Below are positions 11,205-23,121 of a stretch of 64,000 nucleotides of DNA, one piece after another. Under the pieces are notes generated by a model. That model had not been told where the DNA came from. It made no database searches and was given only the letters and a program-made list of their open reading frames with translations. This DNA is from Adiantum capillus-veneris (lineage: Eukaryota; Streptophyta; Polypodiopsida; Polypodiales; Pteridaceae), in the NCBI GenBank assembly GCA_014529385.2, contig CM043954.1, positions 92,469,747 to 92,533,746 on the forward strand, read 5' to 3'. The stretch's first letter is position 1. Each line of letters begins with the position of its first letter. The position numbers and the translations under genes were made by a program.

Positions 11205-13463
11205 TTGAGATTTGTACCATTGCACAAAGGACCACATTTATTAGTATTTAAGAGAGTGGTAGGTTGAGCACTCCCTTGTAAGGAGGTGGCTCACCCAAGG
11301 GGGCATGAGATTTGGATGCCCATCCAAATTTCAAGAGAAGAACTCACAAAGAAAAGGGTGACCTTCAAGACCATTGTACATAAGAGTGCATATATACTAC
11401 TATTGAAGAGGTTGCTAGGAGTGATATTTAGGCAAGCAACTTCAAGACCGTTGCAGGAGTGATATTTAGGCGACCAATTAATATTCAAAGACAGTATTGA
11501 TCCATGAGCTTTTGACACTTTTAACAAAACAACTTGATTACTCGGGAGTCATTGTAAGAGAATTGCACCATAGAACTGTTGAATTTTGGATAGCCGTCCA
11601 GATGGCATACATCCTGTGTACAATGCTTATGCAAGAGCTCCATTTCTTTGCATTCTATCTTTGCAAATTTAAAAATCTCTTGAAGTTGTATTTGAGGAAC
11701 AATGGTGGCACATGAGTTTTGGACCCATCCAAATTTAAATCTCTTTTTATCTTACATAGAATACTATTCTCTACTGAATAATACTACCACTGCAAGATGT
11801 TTTCATGCAAGTGAAACAAAAATAATCTATTTTCCTAACCTAATGATGTGACAAATTTTGAACTTTTTCCATATCCACAAATTTGAGGAAAGAAAGGAAT
11901 TGCTACATACTACATGAGATACTCTTTTGCTTGTCAAAGTCCACAAGTTAAACAAGGGCAATTGTGACACCATGCTACCCTATCTTTGCTAGACATTGCA
12001 CAAGGTACTATGTTGTTTTTCAAATGCCAAAGTGAAACAAGGACAAGGGTAGCACCCTACTATACCCACCTTTGCAAAGACACTCTTAAGACAATGTTTT
12101 TAATGGCTGCACATTTCAATTATAAATCTCGCACAATCCTTGCAAATTTCTTAGTCCACGGAAAGATAATACAATAACCCCACCATGGGGTGAAGATGTT
12201 TTTGAATAAACCAAAGATTGCATAAGGGAAATACACTCTATCTTAGGAGGTCTATGGAAGTATTTTTTGTGTTGCTTTTGAATTGCTAGAATGATCTAAA
12301 AAATGGTTTGTATAGCCCTTGCAAGAGAATTGCATGCAAACGCTTTTAAGATTTCAATGCCTCTTCCATGATCAAGCCTCTTTCAAGTCCTCTCTTCTTC
12401 TCATTTTCTCTTGTTGAGATGTAGACCAATATCCAAATCTCACCAGGAGGGGTTCTAGGGTTGAGATTTGGACCATTGCACACATGACTACACATTTATT
12501 AGTACCTAAGAGAGTGCTAGGTTGAGCACTCCCCTGCAAGGAGGTGGCATACCCAAGGGGGCATGAGATTTGAACACCCATACAAATTTCAAGAGAAGAA
12601 TTTTAAAAAAAGAGTGCACCTTCAAGACCGTTGGACATAAGAATGCATATTTACTACTGTTGAAGAGGTGCTAGGAGTGATATTTAGGTGACCAACTAAT
12701 ATTGAATCACGGCTTTGGAGACTTTTAACTTAACAACTTGATTACTAGGGGGTCACTGTAAGATAATTGTACCATAGAATTCTTGAGATTTGGACGGCCG
12801 TCCAAATCTCATGCATCTTGTTACAATGCTTATGCAAAAGATCCATTTCTTTGCATCCTATCTTTGCAAATTTAAGCATCTGATGAAGTTGCATTTTGAG
12901 GAAACAAAGAATGGTGGAACATGAGTTTTGGGCATCCATCCAAATCTATGTCTCTTTCTATTTTGCATAAAACTCCATTCTCTACTAAACAAACACTACC
13001 ACTATGTACACAAGATTTTTGCATGCAAGTGAAAAAACAAAAATTAATTTGCCTAACTTAATGGTGTGAAAAACTTTTCGATCTCCACAAATTTGAGGAA
13101 AGAAAGGGATTTCTACATATTGCATGAGATATTCTTTTGCTTGTCAAAGGCCACAAGTTAAGCAAGAGCAATTGTGACACCATGCTACCCTATCTTTGCT
13201 AGAAATTGCACAAGGTACTATGTTGCTTTTCATATGCCAAAAGTCACACAAGGGAAAGGGTAGCACCCTATGATACCCACCATTGCAACGACACTCTAGC
13301 ACAATGTTTGTAATGGTTGCACGATTCAATAGTAAATCTTGCATGATCCTAAGAAATTTCCTAGTCCACAAAAAGCTAATACGATAACTCCACCATGGTG
13401 TGAGGGTGTTTTTGAATTAAAAAAAGATTGCATAAGGGAAAGCCTCTCTATTGTAAGAGGTCC
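11205..13463. repeat. Direct duplication of about 1 kb
   Basis: Copy 1 (about 11205-12253) and copy 2 (about 12461-13463) keep the same order of landmarks: GGACCATTGCACA-like start, the AAGGGGGCATGAGATTTG block, GCTAGGAGTGATATTTAGG, GACACCATGCTACCCTATC, and GATTGCATAAGGGAAA at the end. The offset is 1256 bp at the start and 1208 bp at the end. A third, partial and older copy starts near 10731. Confidence 0.8.
12784..12811. repeat. Perfect 28-bp palindrome
   Basis: The half-sequence TGAGATTTGGACGG is followed by its exact reverse complement. It is the only perfect member of the palindromic motif family in this region. Confidence 0.9.
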
Positions 13464-13490
13464 TATCTAATGCCATTGTTGTGTTATCAA

Positions 13491-13565
13491 TTTGGTACTC
13501 TACAATACCAAACTTTGGTACTCCACAATACCAACACTGGTACTCTACAATACAAAACTTTGGTG
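13491..13565. repeat. Short tandem repeat, unit 22-25 bp, three copies
   Basis: Three near-identical units of form TTGGTACTCTACAATACCAA. No gene context. Confidence 0.8.
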
Positions 13566-14745
13566 TTGTTCTTTATATCTTTTAGATGAATATTGTGATA
13601 CTATAGCACTAATATACAATTCTATTGGCTTGAATGGATAAGATATCAGATGGGTAGAACAAGGAGTCACGTAGGGAGCAGTGTGGTACTCAGATCTAGC
13701 ATGGAAGAAACTACAAGGCATGGAAGCCCTAGAAGTTTACCAAATGGCAATGTAGAAATAGTAGGTGACCTACAAGACCTACCATGCAAAAATAACAACA
13801 TACTCCTGCAGCAAGGGGGAAGCTTCTAGCAAGCCCCCTATGAGTGCATTTTTTTTGTGAGCTTCTGATTTTGAGCTTTTGCAATCAAATTCATTTTTGC
13901 AAGCTTTCTGACTCTAGTTTTAGAGTCTTCTCTAATGACACAAAAAACAATAATCTATAACAGAGACATTACTATACCATACACAACAAAAAAACATGCA
14001 TCAATTTTCAATAGCTTGACTTAAGATTTAGAGCTTTTTTTAACGACACAAAAAAATTCTTCAAAAAAGGAAGATTACTCATATGATACATTCCATAGGT
14101 ATCACAAAGCGTACATATATTACCAAAAGAGATTCAAAAAAGTTTCAAAAGGTGAAGAAAAGTAATTTTGTAGCCCAAACAAAAGAGAAGTCTCCTTTGA
14201 TGCGTACATCTGGAGGACTTTATTTAAGGTTTATATCCATCACATCATGGGGTTTATCTTGCGGGTTTTCCCTAATACAAACACAACGTCCATGGGAGTT
14301 AGAGCAGGCTCATGAATGACCATGTGCTCTTTTGGTTGAAGCCCATGGATTGCACATACACATAGTACATGTGCTTACATGCTAAAAAAGCTTTATGTGT
14401 GGAATATCTCTTCTAAAAGTCAGGGCAGGTGCAACTACATTCTTCTTTGATGTGTACATCATAACAGCTCTCTCTCAAAACTCAAAAAACTATGTGCTAT
14501 TCAATTTCCAATTTCTCTTCCAAGAATGTTGCAACCATACTTGCGGCTGACTCCAATCTCTTTTTTGCTTCTTTGGAGATACCTAGTCTCCACTTGCACT
14601 TTTTGCTAGTTGAGCCTTCAAGTGTACGAGCAGCAAATGTATCTTTCGTGTTTCATATTGGTGTTGCAAAATCTACAAACTAAAAACCACTTTACAGCAA
14701 GCTATCACTCTTCTCCCTTGATAAGTTGGTTCCAATATCCATTCT
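13566..14745. other. No gene recognised
   Basis: AT-rich sequence with a few short related phrases (TTTTAACGACACAAAAAA-like, twice, near 13930 and 14040). Short frames here show no family signature. Confidence 0.5.
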
Positions 14746-17715
14746 TCAAAATGTGGGAACTAATGGAGAGAATTTTACTTGTCTCTGCACTTTTTGTGTG
14801 TGTCTTACATCATGATTGCAGAACCATATCCACTGCGCAATCGTCTTGTCTTTAAAAGTTCTCCCTGACCAAAAACATGATGCAACCAATCCCACATGAT
14901 GGCTATGTAATTTGTTGCTACAATTTTTCTTTCCTTCCATACCAAAACATTTCCTCAGGAAATTGGTTGGCATCCTTTGTAAAGCCCACTCTTTGTGTGA
15001 AACTTTGACCTCTTGAATACATCTTGGTGATTTTTCTCCTTGCTTCATTTGAATCTTGTCTCCTGCCTCATTATCAGTGACATATATCTCGGGATTATCC
15101 TCTCTATCAAATTGTATACTCCGTGGTCTCCCTTTGGGTTTACATTTCCTTGCTTCCATTACATATCCGCACTTATGTTGATTGCACTTGATTTTTTCTT
15201 TTGCTGCACAGTCTCTTTGTCACCTTCCACAAGAGTCTCTTCATACAAAGGACTCCTAGCAACCAATCCTTTCAATGTACTTGCAATATGAGCTGGATTT
15301 GAAGATTCTTTGCATTTGGAACATGCCATCATCGCTTCTATGGAAGGGCCAGTTCCCATGAATATGCCTGTGGTGTATCCCTATCTTTTTACACATTGAA
15401 TATATGCATTCAAAATGTTGCTTAGACATGCATCATAAAGCGACATTTTGCATTTTCCACCTTCACCTGCCAACCAACTTGCATGGATGATCTCTGACAA
15501 GTTTATGCTTGGAATTTGAGCTTTCTTTTAAGGAATTTTGCATGCCTATAAATAAAATACAAATAAAACTTTTATACATATCTCTATTTTCATGTACGTT
15601 ATATGAATCAAAGAAAAGATTGATATACCATTGGCTGAGCACTCCCCCAATGGGCAATTTGTTGCTCCCACTAATCAAACCATCGTTCTAAAGCATTTAT
15701 ATTATCTTCTAAAACATTTTTCACCCATCATATCTTGGAAGCTTGAAGGGAGGCCTCATTTGGTGTCTCTTCTAAGCGCCATGCTTCAAACGTTTCAATG
15801 TGATGCATTTGTCTATTTGATGCGAATTTGTTTTTTAGTGTGCTTGTGTAGACTTCACTCCTAATGGAAAAGGCACAAGTGCTTCCTCCCTTCCATTACC
15901 TTATGTATTCATCCATTTTATACAACTCGTATTGCCAACCAATTAGCTCTTGCTTCATCAAACATGTATTCGGCAAAGTTTGGTGGTTCATGCCCGCTCT
16001 CTCCGTCACCGTGTTTAAATTTCTCCAATACACAATCTGTGCCTCCTTGTCTTCCTCTTTACATTCACATATTGCAATAACTTGCAATGCTCTCATGTTG
16101 TATACAAAATATAAGTAAAATTAAAAATACACTCAAAACAAGATATGATATCTAATATGTTTTCAAAGAGGCCACTTACCCTAGATCATAAACTAAGCAT
16201 GACATAGTTGCCCATCCTTCAACTCAATGAATGTGATCAAAGTGCAACCATGCACTTCTCAAATCTCCTGTCCCTCCTCTCATCATTTGATTGACAAGTT
16301 CAACTCCTGATGTGCAGGTCCTTTTGTGGACATTTTGAAGACGTAACATTTATCTTTTGGTCCACCCTGGCCAAGAAAATGACTACCATGGAAGAATGGA
16401 AAAACACACCACTTTTGTAGCAATAGTATATTATCATAGCCATCACCAACAATGTGACCTTGTTTAGCCTTCTCATTTGATACAATACATTTGAACCCCC
16501 TATTCTAAACTAGTGGCATCATTTCCTCAAGCAAATGGTTAAGCTCAACATCAATAGCCTTCAAATCATCGTATTTAGTCAAAGATTGGAATAACATTTG
16601 CCGATCAACAAGCATCTGCACTTTTCTAGGTCTCCCCTTCTCAATCTTAAAAATTGTCATCACTAGACTGTGCACTTTCTCAAGGGTTGCGCTCCTTGTA
16701 CCTTGCTAAACATTATGGTCATGCACCCCAACATGGATAACCAAACGTGTTATTATGGCTTCCTTTGGCATCACATAATAGATCATACACTTGCAAACAT
16801 TAGAACAAGTGACTGTTTCTCACAATAGTGGCATGTTATATTGGATTTACCTTCACTAGCACGGTATCCCTTGCCGATTTGTCTATCAAGATAACCATGA
16901 AAGAATGCATCATTGTATTGTATTTCATTAAGATAAAAAGGGCATGTCACCCTACAACATTGAAGACTTCCAAGACAATAGCTCAAACGCACTGTGCAAT
17001 CTATGGTCATGTTGGTCAATGATGGCCAAGACCAAAGGTGGCCATCGTACTTTTGATCCATCCTGAGCATCCTCTTATCATCACGTACTGGAGGAAGCTC
17101 AAAACAAACATTTCCATTATAAACACTCAAGAGCTCTTGAACCATTTCGGGAGGAATAGTTTGGACAACCTACTAGATTACCGCTCTCTTTCATCCATGC
17201 AATGATAGATGTATCCTTTGAAGAATCCTGTGTAAGTTGCTCAGAGCAACCCTGTTTGTCTAGACTGAGTCCGAGTGCACAAGTTGTTTCCACTCTCTCC
17301 AATCCAAGTGCATCTGCATCTTCATCAATATCAATGTTTACATGTAGTGGAGTTGAACTTTTGTTACATGGTGAAGCACATATAGAGAAAACATTATCAT
17401 CTTCACTTCTTTCTAAACTATCAGGCATAAACACGATCATCTGAATGTAGAATGTGGTAAGCAGAGGACAAAGTATAATCAAGGAGGTAGTGTTTTTGGT
17501 CTTCATGATCCCATCTTGGCAAAACATTGACCTTAGACACAGAGCTCCCTATCTGCACGATTGCTTGTAACCCTTCAAATTTAATAGAAGGAGGTAATAA
17601 GATTTGAAGGTAATATTCACTAAGGAGAAGCTCTCCATTTTGTAATGTTACACTATATTCCGCGATAGCACCATTAATCTTCCATTACAGTGTAGCTTGA
17701 GTTACCATGTTTGAG
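14746..17715 (-). pseudogene. Broken transposase-like gene of a non-seed-plant repeat family
   Basis: Order along the minus strand: a start with WKINGAIAEYSVTLQNGE (near 17690); an acidic stretch (17117-17527); a Cys-rich block with LQCCRVTCPFYLN (near 16950); CMIYYVMPKEA then IHVGVHDHN (near 16760); an AT-hook-like EKGRPRK (near 16640); MRGGTGDLRSAWLHFDH (near 16250); a VIAICECKEEDKEAQIVYWR block (16000-16090); remnants of an EARANW motif and of a CLFH...SLHKHTKKQIR motif (15840-15960); a second AT-hook-like KGRPRS (near 15130). From memory this order matches a multi-copy predicted family in mosses, lycophytes and ferns with ADSAQANW and RTCxFHW motifs. I cannot name the superfamily. Stops and frame changes occur throughout, including one after CTG near 17690, so it is dead. 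A GTAAGT near 16180 may be a real splice donor. Confidence 0.6.
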
Positions 17716-17802
17716 ACAGAGAAGGAGCAGGGGTGGTTAAAGTTAAGAAAATGATAGAAAGATACGATTGAGAGTGTGCACAAAACACAGGAAAATCCCA
17801 AA

Positions 17803-17807
17803 AGAAT
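17803..17807. repeat. Target-site duplication AGAAT (left) of element B
   Basis: AGAAT here matches AGAAT at 33876-33880 exactly, and each abuts an LTR end. This marks one insertion event. Confidence 0.9.
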
Positions 17808-18743
17808 TGTTGGACGGATACGCCGCGATGAACGTTAGCACAGCGAGAACTCACCTAACATGTAATGTCAGCTAAGGACGAAGCTCGACCCGCACGCACG
17901 TGGAAGCAAGCATAAGGTGTCAACCTACACTCGACCGACTCCTAACTAATTCCTACAGAGGTCTCTACCAATTGTCTAAGTCACAGCCTTCAAGAGTGCA
18001 AAAGAGGAAACTTCCTACAATGCTTTCTAGAGCCGAACACCCATCAAACAATCTCGAAACACCATAGAACTTGAAGGAGACCCTACTAATACCAATAGGA
18101 CGCTCTCCCTAAGGTCTATGAACCAAAATCACGACCCAAAACACCCAGTGCAAAAACACGAAGGATATCTGGCCGAAATCTCCAGGTCTTCGTTTCCAAA
18201 ATCTAAAGTGCCTAATGTGTAGTTCTACTCAATGTGAACGCATGGATATGCTGCAATGCAAAATCGGACAACGTATGCTCACCCAAACAACCGATGAAGC
18301 TCGTAGAAGGAGCTCACAAAGCCGGACCGTACGCGCGCAATGTTGGTATCGACGCGTAGCTCTAGTCGAGGGCAACACGCTACACTTCTCCGCACTCGAT
18401 TCCAACCACCGTAGCACTCGTAGCGTCAAGACGAAGCTCACACTCTCTCTCTCGTACACAGTACGCTCACTCACAGACTTCAAACTTGTTTTTAAAATGA
18501 CAAAAGGGTTTTTTCATTAAGGTCAAAAAGTGGTATATATACCTTACAACTTCTCAAACCCTAAAGTTCCAAAATCAACCATCTACTCAATCTAACTATC
18601 AAAACTGGGATACAATCCGGAAACTTCTGTAAGTCCCAATATTTACAAGGTGAAAGATCGGGTTTTCCTCAATGAATAAATAATTACAAAGATAATAGTC
18701 CGCCGAGTAGTTAGATGTCGTGGGGTGTGTCCAGCTTCTAACA
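17808..18743 (-). repeat. 3' LTR of element B
   Basis: It starts TGTTGGACGG and ends CTTCTAACA and is 936 bp long. It pairs with 32942-33875. It carries the altered half palindrome ACGAAGGATATC followed by TGGCCGAAAT near 18150. Confidence 0.93.
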
Positions 18744-18758
18744 TCCCCCCTTCTCCTT
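18744..18758 (-). other. Polypurine tract of element B
   Basis: The minus strand reads AGGAGAAGGGGGGA directly against the 3' LTR. This is the expected place for plus-strand priming. Confidence 0.8.
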
Positions 18759-18997
18759 GTTCATGTCGTCCCCGACATGGCCTTGATCAGCTGCTTCATC
18801 TTATCGTTTCCCGCATCTTTAGCAGTGATTCGTACCTTGCATATGTCGGGCCAAAGATATCTGTATTCATGGTGAAGAACCCCGTATAGAATGCTTCTTC
18901 AAAATCCTGGAGGTGATAGGATGGTAGAAACATGATTCTTTGGTACAGCGCATGTATCACTTCCTTGGAAGGCTGACCTGACAGATCGTAAGCACAT

Positions 18998-21654
18998 CTA
19001 TCTGTATGTATCTTGGAAGAAGAATATGCTGTCGGTCACCTGGCCCGGCTTGAAGTTCTCGAACACTGCTAGGATGGTTCTACAGATTTTTCTCATCATA
19101 ATGCATGTAAGGTCAAGTGAGCCAGTGAACAATTTTATGGCGCCCGTTAGGGTTTTCACCATGTATTGGACACTTATTCTCTCACCTGCCTTCACGCCTG
19201 GCAGCTTTGGGTAATTCAGCCGAGTAGGTTGGCTTCTTTGCAAAATTTCTTGTGCTTTCCACATCCTAACCCTAGGTAGATGACAGAAGCTGAGGTTGTC
19301 TCTGATATATTTAGGTGCCTCTACCAAGTGGATTAGGTATTGTGGGTACTTGGTAAGCCAAGCCTTCCTCCACTTTGGCTGAGAATCCACTATGAGCTTA
19401 ACTCCTTCTGGCCTCGAGGTGTCTGCATTGTAGAGAGGTACCGTTGGCTCTTCTCTGATTCGCCTGTTTATTGTTGCTGCTTCATACTTCAGCAATGGAT
19501 ATGGGAGAGAGGGTTGAAGCCACTCGTGCCTGAGATTGCTGGCGTCGATCTTCTGAATTGTCATAGATTTGAAGACCTTCTGCTCCCATTTCAAGGCTTC
19601 CTTTGTGCTTTCTCTTAGCTCTGCCTCTATTGCCTTACACAATTTTTCCTCCTCTTCTTGTGTTAGATCATGCGGCTCTTGAGAGGATCCTGCTATGCTT
19701 TCCTCTTGCATGGGTGTGTCCACAGGATCTTCCACATTTTCGAGGTCGATACCCTCATTTGCGGCTAGCCTTGAGCTTTCTGCCTCTTCTTGTTGCTGGC
19801 CTTTCAACTGCTCAATTTGCCTGAGGAGTGTCTGCTTTTTCGCTTCAGCTTCTCCACCCATATTCACGAGGAGGTCATTAAGTTCAGTGTTTACTCTTTC
19901 CGCCTCCTCGAGCTTTATCTTTAAGCTCTCCACTTCTTCTTGTAGGGCTTTTTGGCTGTCCTCCATTCTTGTTTGCACTGCGATAGACCCTTCAGCAATC
20001 ATTAACCTTTGCTTTTTCTCGAGAGTCGGCTCCTTCTGAAGTTCCTGCATTTGCTCTTCATATATTTGACTCTCGGAAATGATTTGAGTCAAGCTCGTAG
20101 CTCTAACTCTAGCAGGTGATGCTCGCAGCCTCTGGATGGTTTGATCTTTGACTTTTAATTGGTCCTTGAGCTCAAGGATTTCATCCAGGCTTGCTTCTTG
20201 TTCTATCTCTGCCTTTTCCTTGGCATTTCTCATGGCCTCTACTTCTTTTGTTTCTTCTGCCAGCTGTAGTGTCAGATTATCCCGTACTTATCCAAATGAC
20301 TTGCGGAGCTGCAGACACTCTTCTTCAGCTGCTTGTATTCTTTTTGCTGCTGCCTCATTTGCTTCTTCCATTGCTTGGCAATTTTGTAGAGCCGTTGCCA
20401 AGCTGGCCTACAGGTCATCTTCTCTCTCTTTTTGCCTTTGGCTTTGTGCCTGCAGAGAATCCACCTCCTTTTTTATCTGTTCTTTTTAGTGGCTTTGAGA
20501 GTCATCATTTCTTCCTTTGAAGCCATGGATTGTGCTCGCAATTTGGCTAGATTTGTCATCACCACGTCCCAGTCATTGGAGGGCGGGTGCAGGTCTACAG
20601 TGTCTGTAGCAATTTCTTTAAGTTCCACTAGCCGGATGCCTTGCATCTGATCTTTATGCCCTTGTCTCGCCAAGTCGAATGCGACTATGGTGGCTTCTTC
20701 CTTTGTATAGCCTACAGCTAGCAGGTCCAAAAATGCATAATAGGCCTCGTCTAATCCTTTTTGCTCAGACTCGGGCTTGGCCTCTTCCTTTGGCTCAGGT
20801 TCTTGCCTTTGCTCTTGCTCCTCAGCTTGCCTTTCTTCTTGTTTGTCCTCAGCCTCCTTGTCTTCTGGTGGAGGGCTGCTAGGAGGTGGTGAGGGCGGTG
20901 GAGATGGCTGTGGGCTGGGTTTAGGGCTATCTGGTAAAGCTACTGGTTTGCCCTTTAAGTCCCTGTCTGCTTTCGTTTTTCTTTCCCTTTCTTGGCTTTC
21001 TTGTTCATCTAGCAATGTCTGCCTTATTTGCTCCACTTCCTCCTCGGTGAAAGGGTCATTGGGAATGTTTTCCGTTGCAGCATCAAGAATCTCGAAATTC
21101 TTGATATAATCTTCAAAGCGGTCCCTCTGCACTCGTCTGGATGATCCGGACATAGACTCGAGAGATGGATTCCAGAGTTCGTTTAAATCACCCTTGAGGG
21201 CTCTTTCTGCTCGAAAACTCTCCATCAACCTCTCGAGTCTTGCCGCTTTTTGAGACCTGGTTTCTTTGGCCGGCACTTGAGCAGACTCCTTCTTTCCTTT
21301 CTTCTGCTCAGGTTGCTCCTCTTCAACTGGCTCTAACCGTCTCTTCAATATCGTAGCCACCCTTGGTGCTCTTTGTGGCTCATCTTCCTTGTCTTCTTTT
21401 ACCCTTAGCCAATCATTCTGAGATGGTGGGTCGGGCCACCTTCCTTTAGCGTGTAGTGTTGCATAAACCACCTTGGTTATCAGTTCTCCTGGTACTATGT
21501 AGGTTGGCTTTTTATTGCCCATCTTTACCAAGCTGTCATGTATGTATGCCGCATAGTTGATCATCTTTGGGGTGCCTTTTGTCATTGCCCAAGTAAACGT
21601 CGTGGCAAATAACCCCAATCTTGGACCATCTTCAATTGTCTCATGAATGGTCAT
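18998..21654 (-). mobile_element. Extra coding region of element B: charged, coiled-coil protein(s)
   Basis: About 2.6 kb between the protease-like part and the purine tract is largely open on the element's sense strand. The first part begins with a compact segment (GPRLGLFATTFTWAMTKG, then KPTYIVPGELITKVVY). It continues into a Lys/Arg/Glu-rich tail with a Pro/Ser repeat (PSPQPSPPPSPPPSSPPP). The second part has a long heptad-like coiled coil (blocks such as EILELKDQLKVKDQTIQRL and QALQEEVESLKIKLEEAER). It ends in a folded-looking C-terminal segment (WRKAWLTKYPQYLIHLVEAP). I recognise no enzyme motif. Extra sense ORFs after gag-pol are known in some plant Ty3 lineages; whether this one is related I cannot say. 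Confidence 0.6.
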
Positions 21655-21659
21655 CCCAA

Positions 21660-22508
21660 GATTATCTCATAATTGTTCTTTTTGTCGAAATCGACTATTG
21701 CAAATGTATGCTTATACTCGATTCCTCACGAAGTGACAATTACTTTTTCTAAGAGTCCTAGAGGCTTTTCCATGAACCCATCTGCCAATTGCAGTTTCAT
21801 TCTGGTAGCCCTCAAAGCTAGTTTTTTCCATTTTTTCCAAATTTCTTTGGTGGCGATAGCAACCCCCGCTCCATTTTCAAGAATAGCCTTGGAAACTACT
21901 CCTTGGAATTCTACCGGTAACGTGGTGTTTCCGTCTTCTCCCTCGCAATATTCTCCAACCTTATTCAATGGTACTGGCCTAGTGTTTAGATTAGGCCTGT
22001 CCAACTCCCTGATCCCTTCTTGTAGCTTCAAGGCAGGGTCTTTCACTCCAAATTTTTCTATGCATTTTCCCACTGTGGTCCACATGTTTGGCCTTAACCT
22101 CACGAGTTATGCTAACGTGATTGTGCATGCCACCGGGGTGGATAACAACTCAATCAATCCTTGCGAATCCATCACCTTGTTAGAAGAAAGTCTTTAAGAT
22201 GGAATTGCTCTCACTTCCGACTTAGCTTCGTACTCTCCCAGGTAAGAGGGTAAAGTTCTCAAAGAGTCTGGTTGGCTATGCCCCGAACTAATAGATCCTT
22301 GGTCTCCCCCTTGTGAATGTATCTCAAGGTCCATCTGCGATCTTGCCTCAAATTCTTCAATAGGCGGTAAGATCACATTCTTTTCTTTTCTCGTGCTATT
22401 CATGGGGTTACTCATCCTATTAGCCTCGTTGGCCTCACGGATTTGCTTCCACAGATCATCTAGATCGTTACCGTCCTTACCCATTTCTCTCAATATTTTA
22501 GGCTGGAA
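21660..22508 (-). mobile_element. Protease-like part of element B, left of the Copia insert
   Basis: The region carries ILENGAGVAIATKEIW, then MKLQLADGF and PLGLLEKVIV, with YKHTFAIVDFDKKNNYEIILG further on. The order (active-site-like GAG strand, ADG loop, PLG, VDF, EIILG) is that of plant retropepsin-like domains. The Copia element interrupts the coding sequence just upstream in reading order. Confidence 0.6.
22504..22508. repeat. Target-site duplication TGGAA (left) of the Copia element
   Basis: TGGAA here and at 27766-27770 are identical and abut the two LTR ends. Confidence 0.92.
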
Positions 22509-22830
22509 TGTTGAGATGTCGAGCTCTACACCTTGAGCTGGCATCCACTACGGGTCTTGGCCGCTTACGGCATTTACTCAGTGGCGCGTTAGGTGACCGA
22601 CACGGAGGATCTCTGCCAGTGATTCTACAGCTGGACTACACTTATAGTGCCAGCCTAGTACGCTTCTAGCGAGTTCACACTTAGTGACCGCATGTACATA
22701 TGTGCTACTTTTCAGCTTTAGCACTTAGTCATTTTGTACTCTCTTTTCTGTGAAGAAGAAGAAGAAGCTTTCCATCTCTGTGTGCTTTGTGCTTGTCTTG
22801 TGTAGCTCTCTTGCATCCTCATTCTTTACA
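22509..22830 (+). repeat. 5' LTR of the Copia element
   Basis: TGTTGAGATG...TCTTTACA, 322 bp, with TG...CA ends. It includes a short (GAA)n run near 22755. Confidence 0.96.
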
Positions 22831-22842
22831 TGGTATCAGAGC
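22831..22842 (+). other. Primer-binding site (tRNA-iMet), Copia
   Basis: TGGTATCAGAGC, the standard plant Copia primer site, directly follows the 5' LTR. Confidence 0.95.
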
Positions 22843-23121
22843 CTGGTGCAGGCAAGAGAGGCTAAGAGAGCAAGAGCATCACAATCCCTTCGTTCGCAAT
22901 CCACGACCAGATGCCGAAGTTTCTGTACAAGTTTCGCACAAGTTTCTGAACAGGTCTCCAAAGTGCAGTATACAGAGATTTACTGTACAAGTACAGTGGT
23001 TGTGAAACGCTTGATTGTGGACACTCGTTGAGTGTAGAAAGCGTTACAGGAACCATGATAGCAGGTTCAGCAGATTTGAAGGTTTTTGCAGATTGCAGCT
23101 ATTTTGTCTTAGTGCTTCAAG

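Larger units (their letters stand above)
8150..13463. repeat. Degenerate repeat region with a recurring palindromic motif
   Basis: No convincing gene. About fifteen or more diverged copies of a motif of form GAGATTTGGAT-N-ATCCAAATCTC occur, for example near 8807, 9640, 9785, 10011, 10755, 11307, 11577, 12567 and 12785. Each is usually followed by a shared tail (AAGAGAAGAATTCACAAAG and AGTGCATATTTACTACTATTG). The region lies on the 5' side of the chromovirus gag, so part of it could be that element's leader or LTR (inference). A run of about 17 G lies near 9476-9492. Confidence 0.65.

Noticed and set aside
19340-20650. Plus-strand frames opposite the coiled-coil region of element B
   Set aside because: Shadow frames of the long minus-strand coding region, with Ser/Leu-rich antisense composition.
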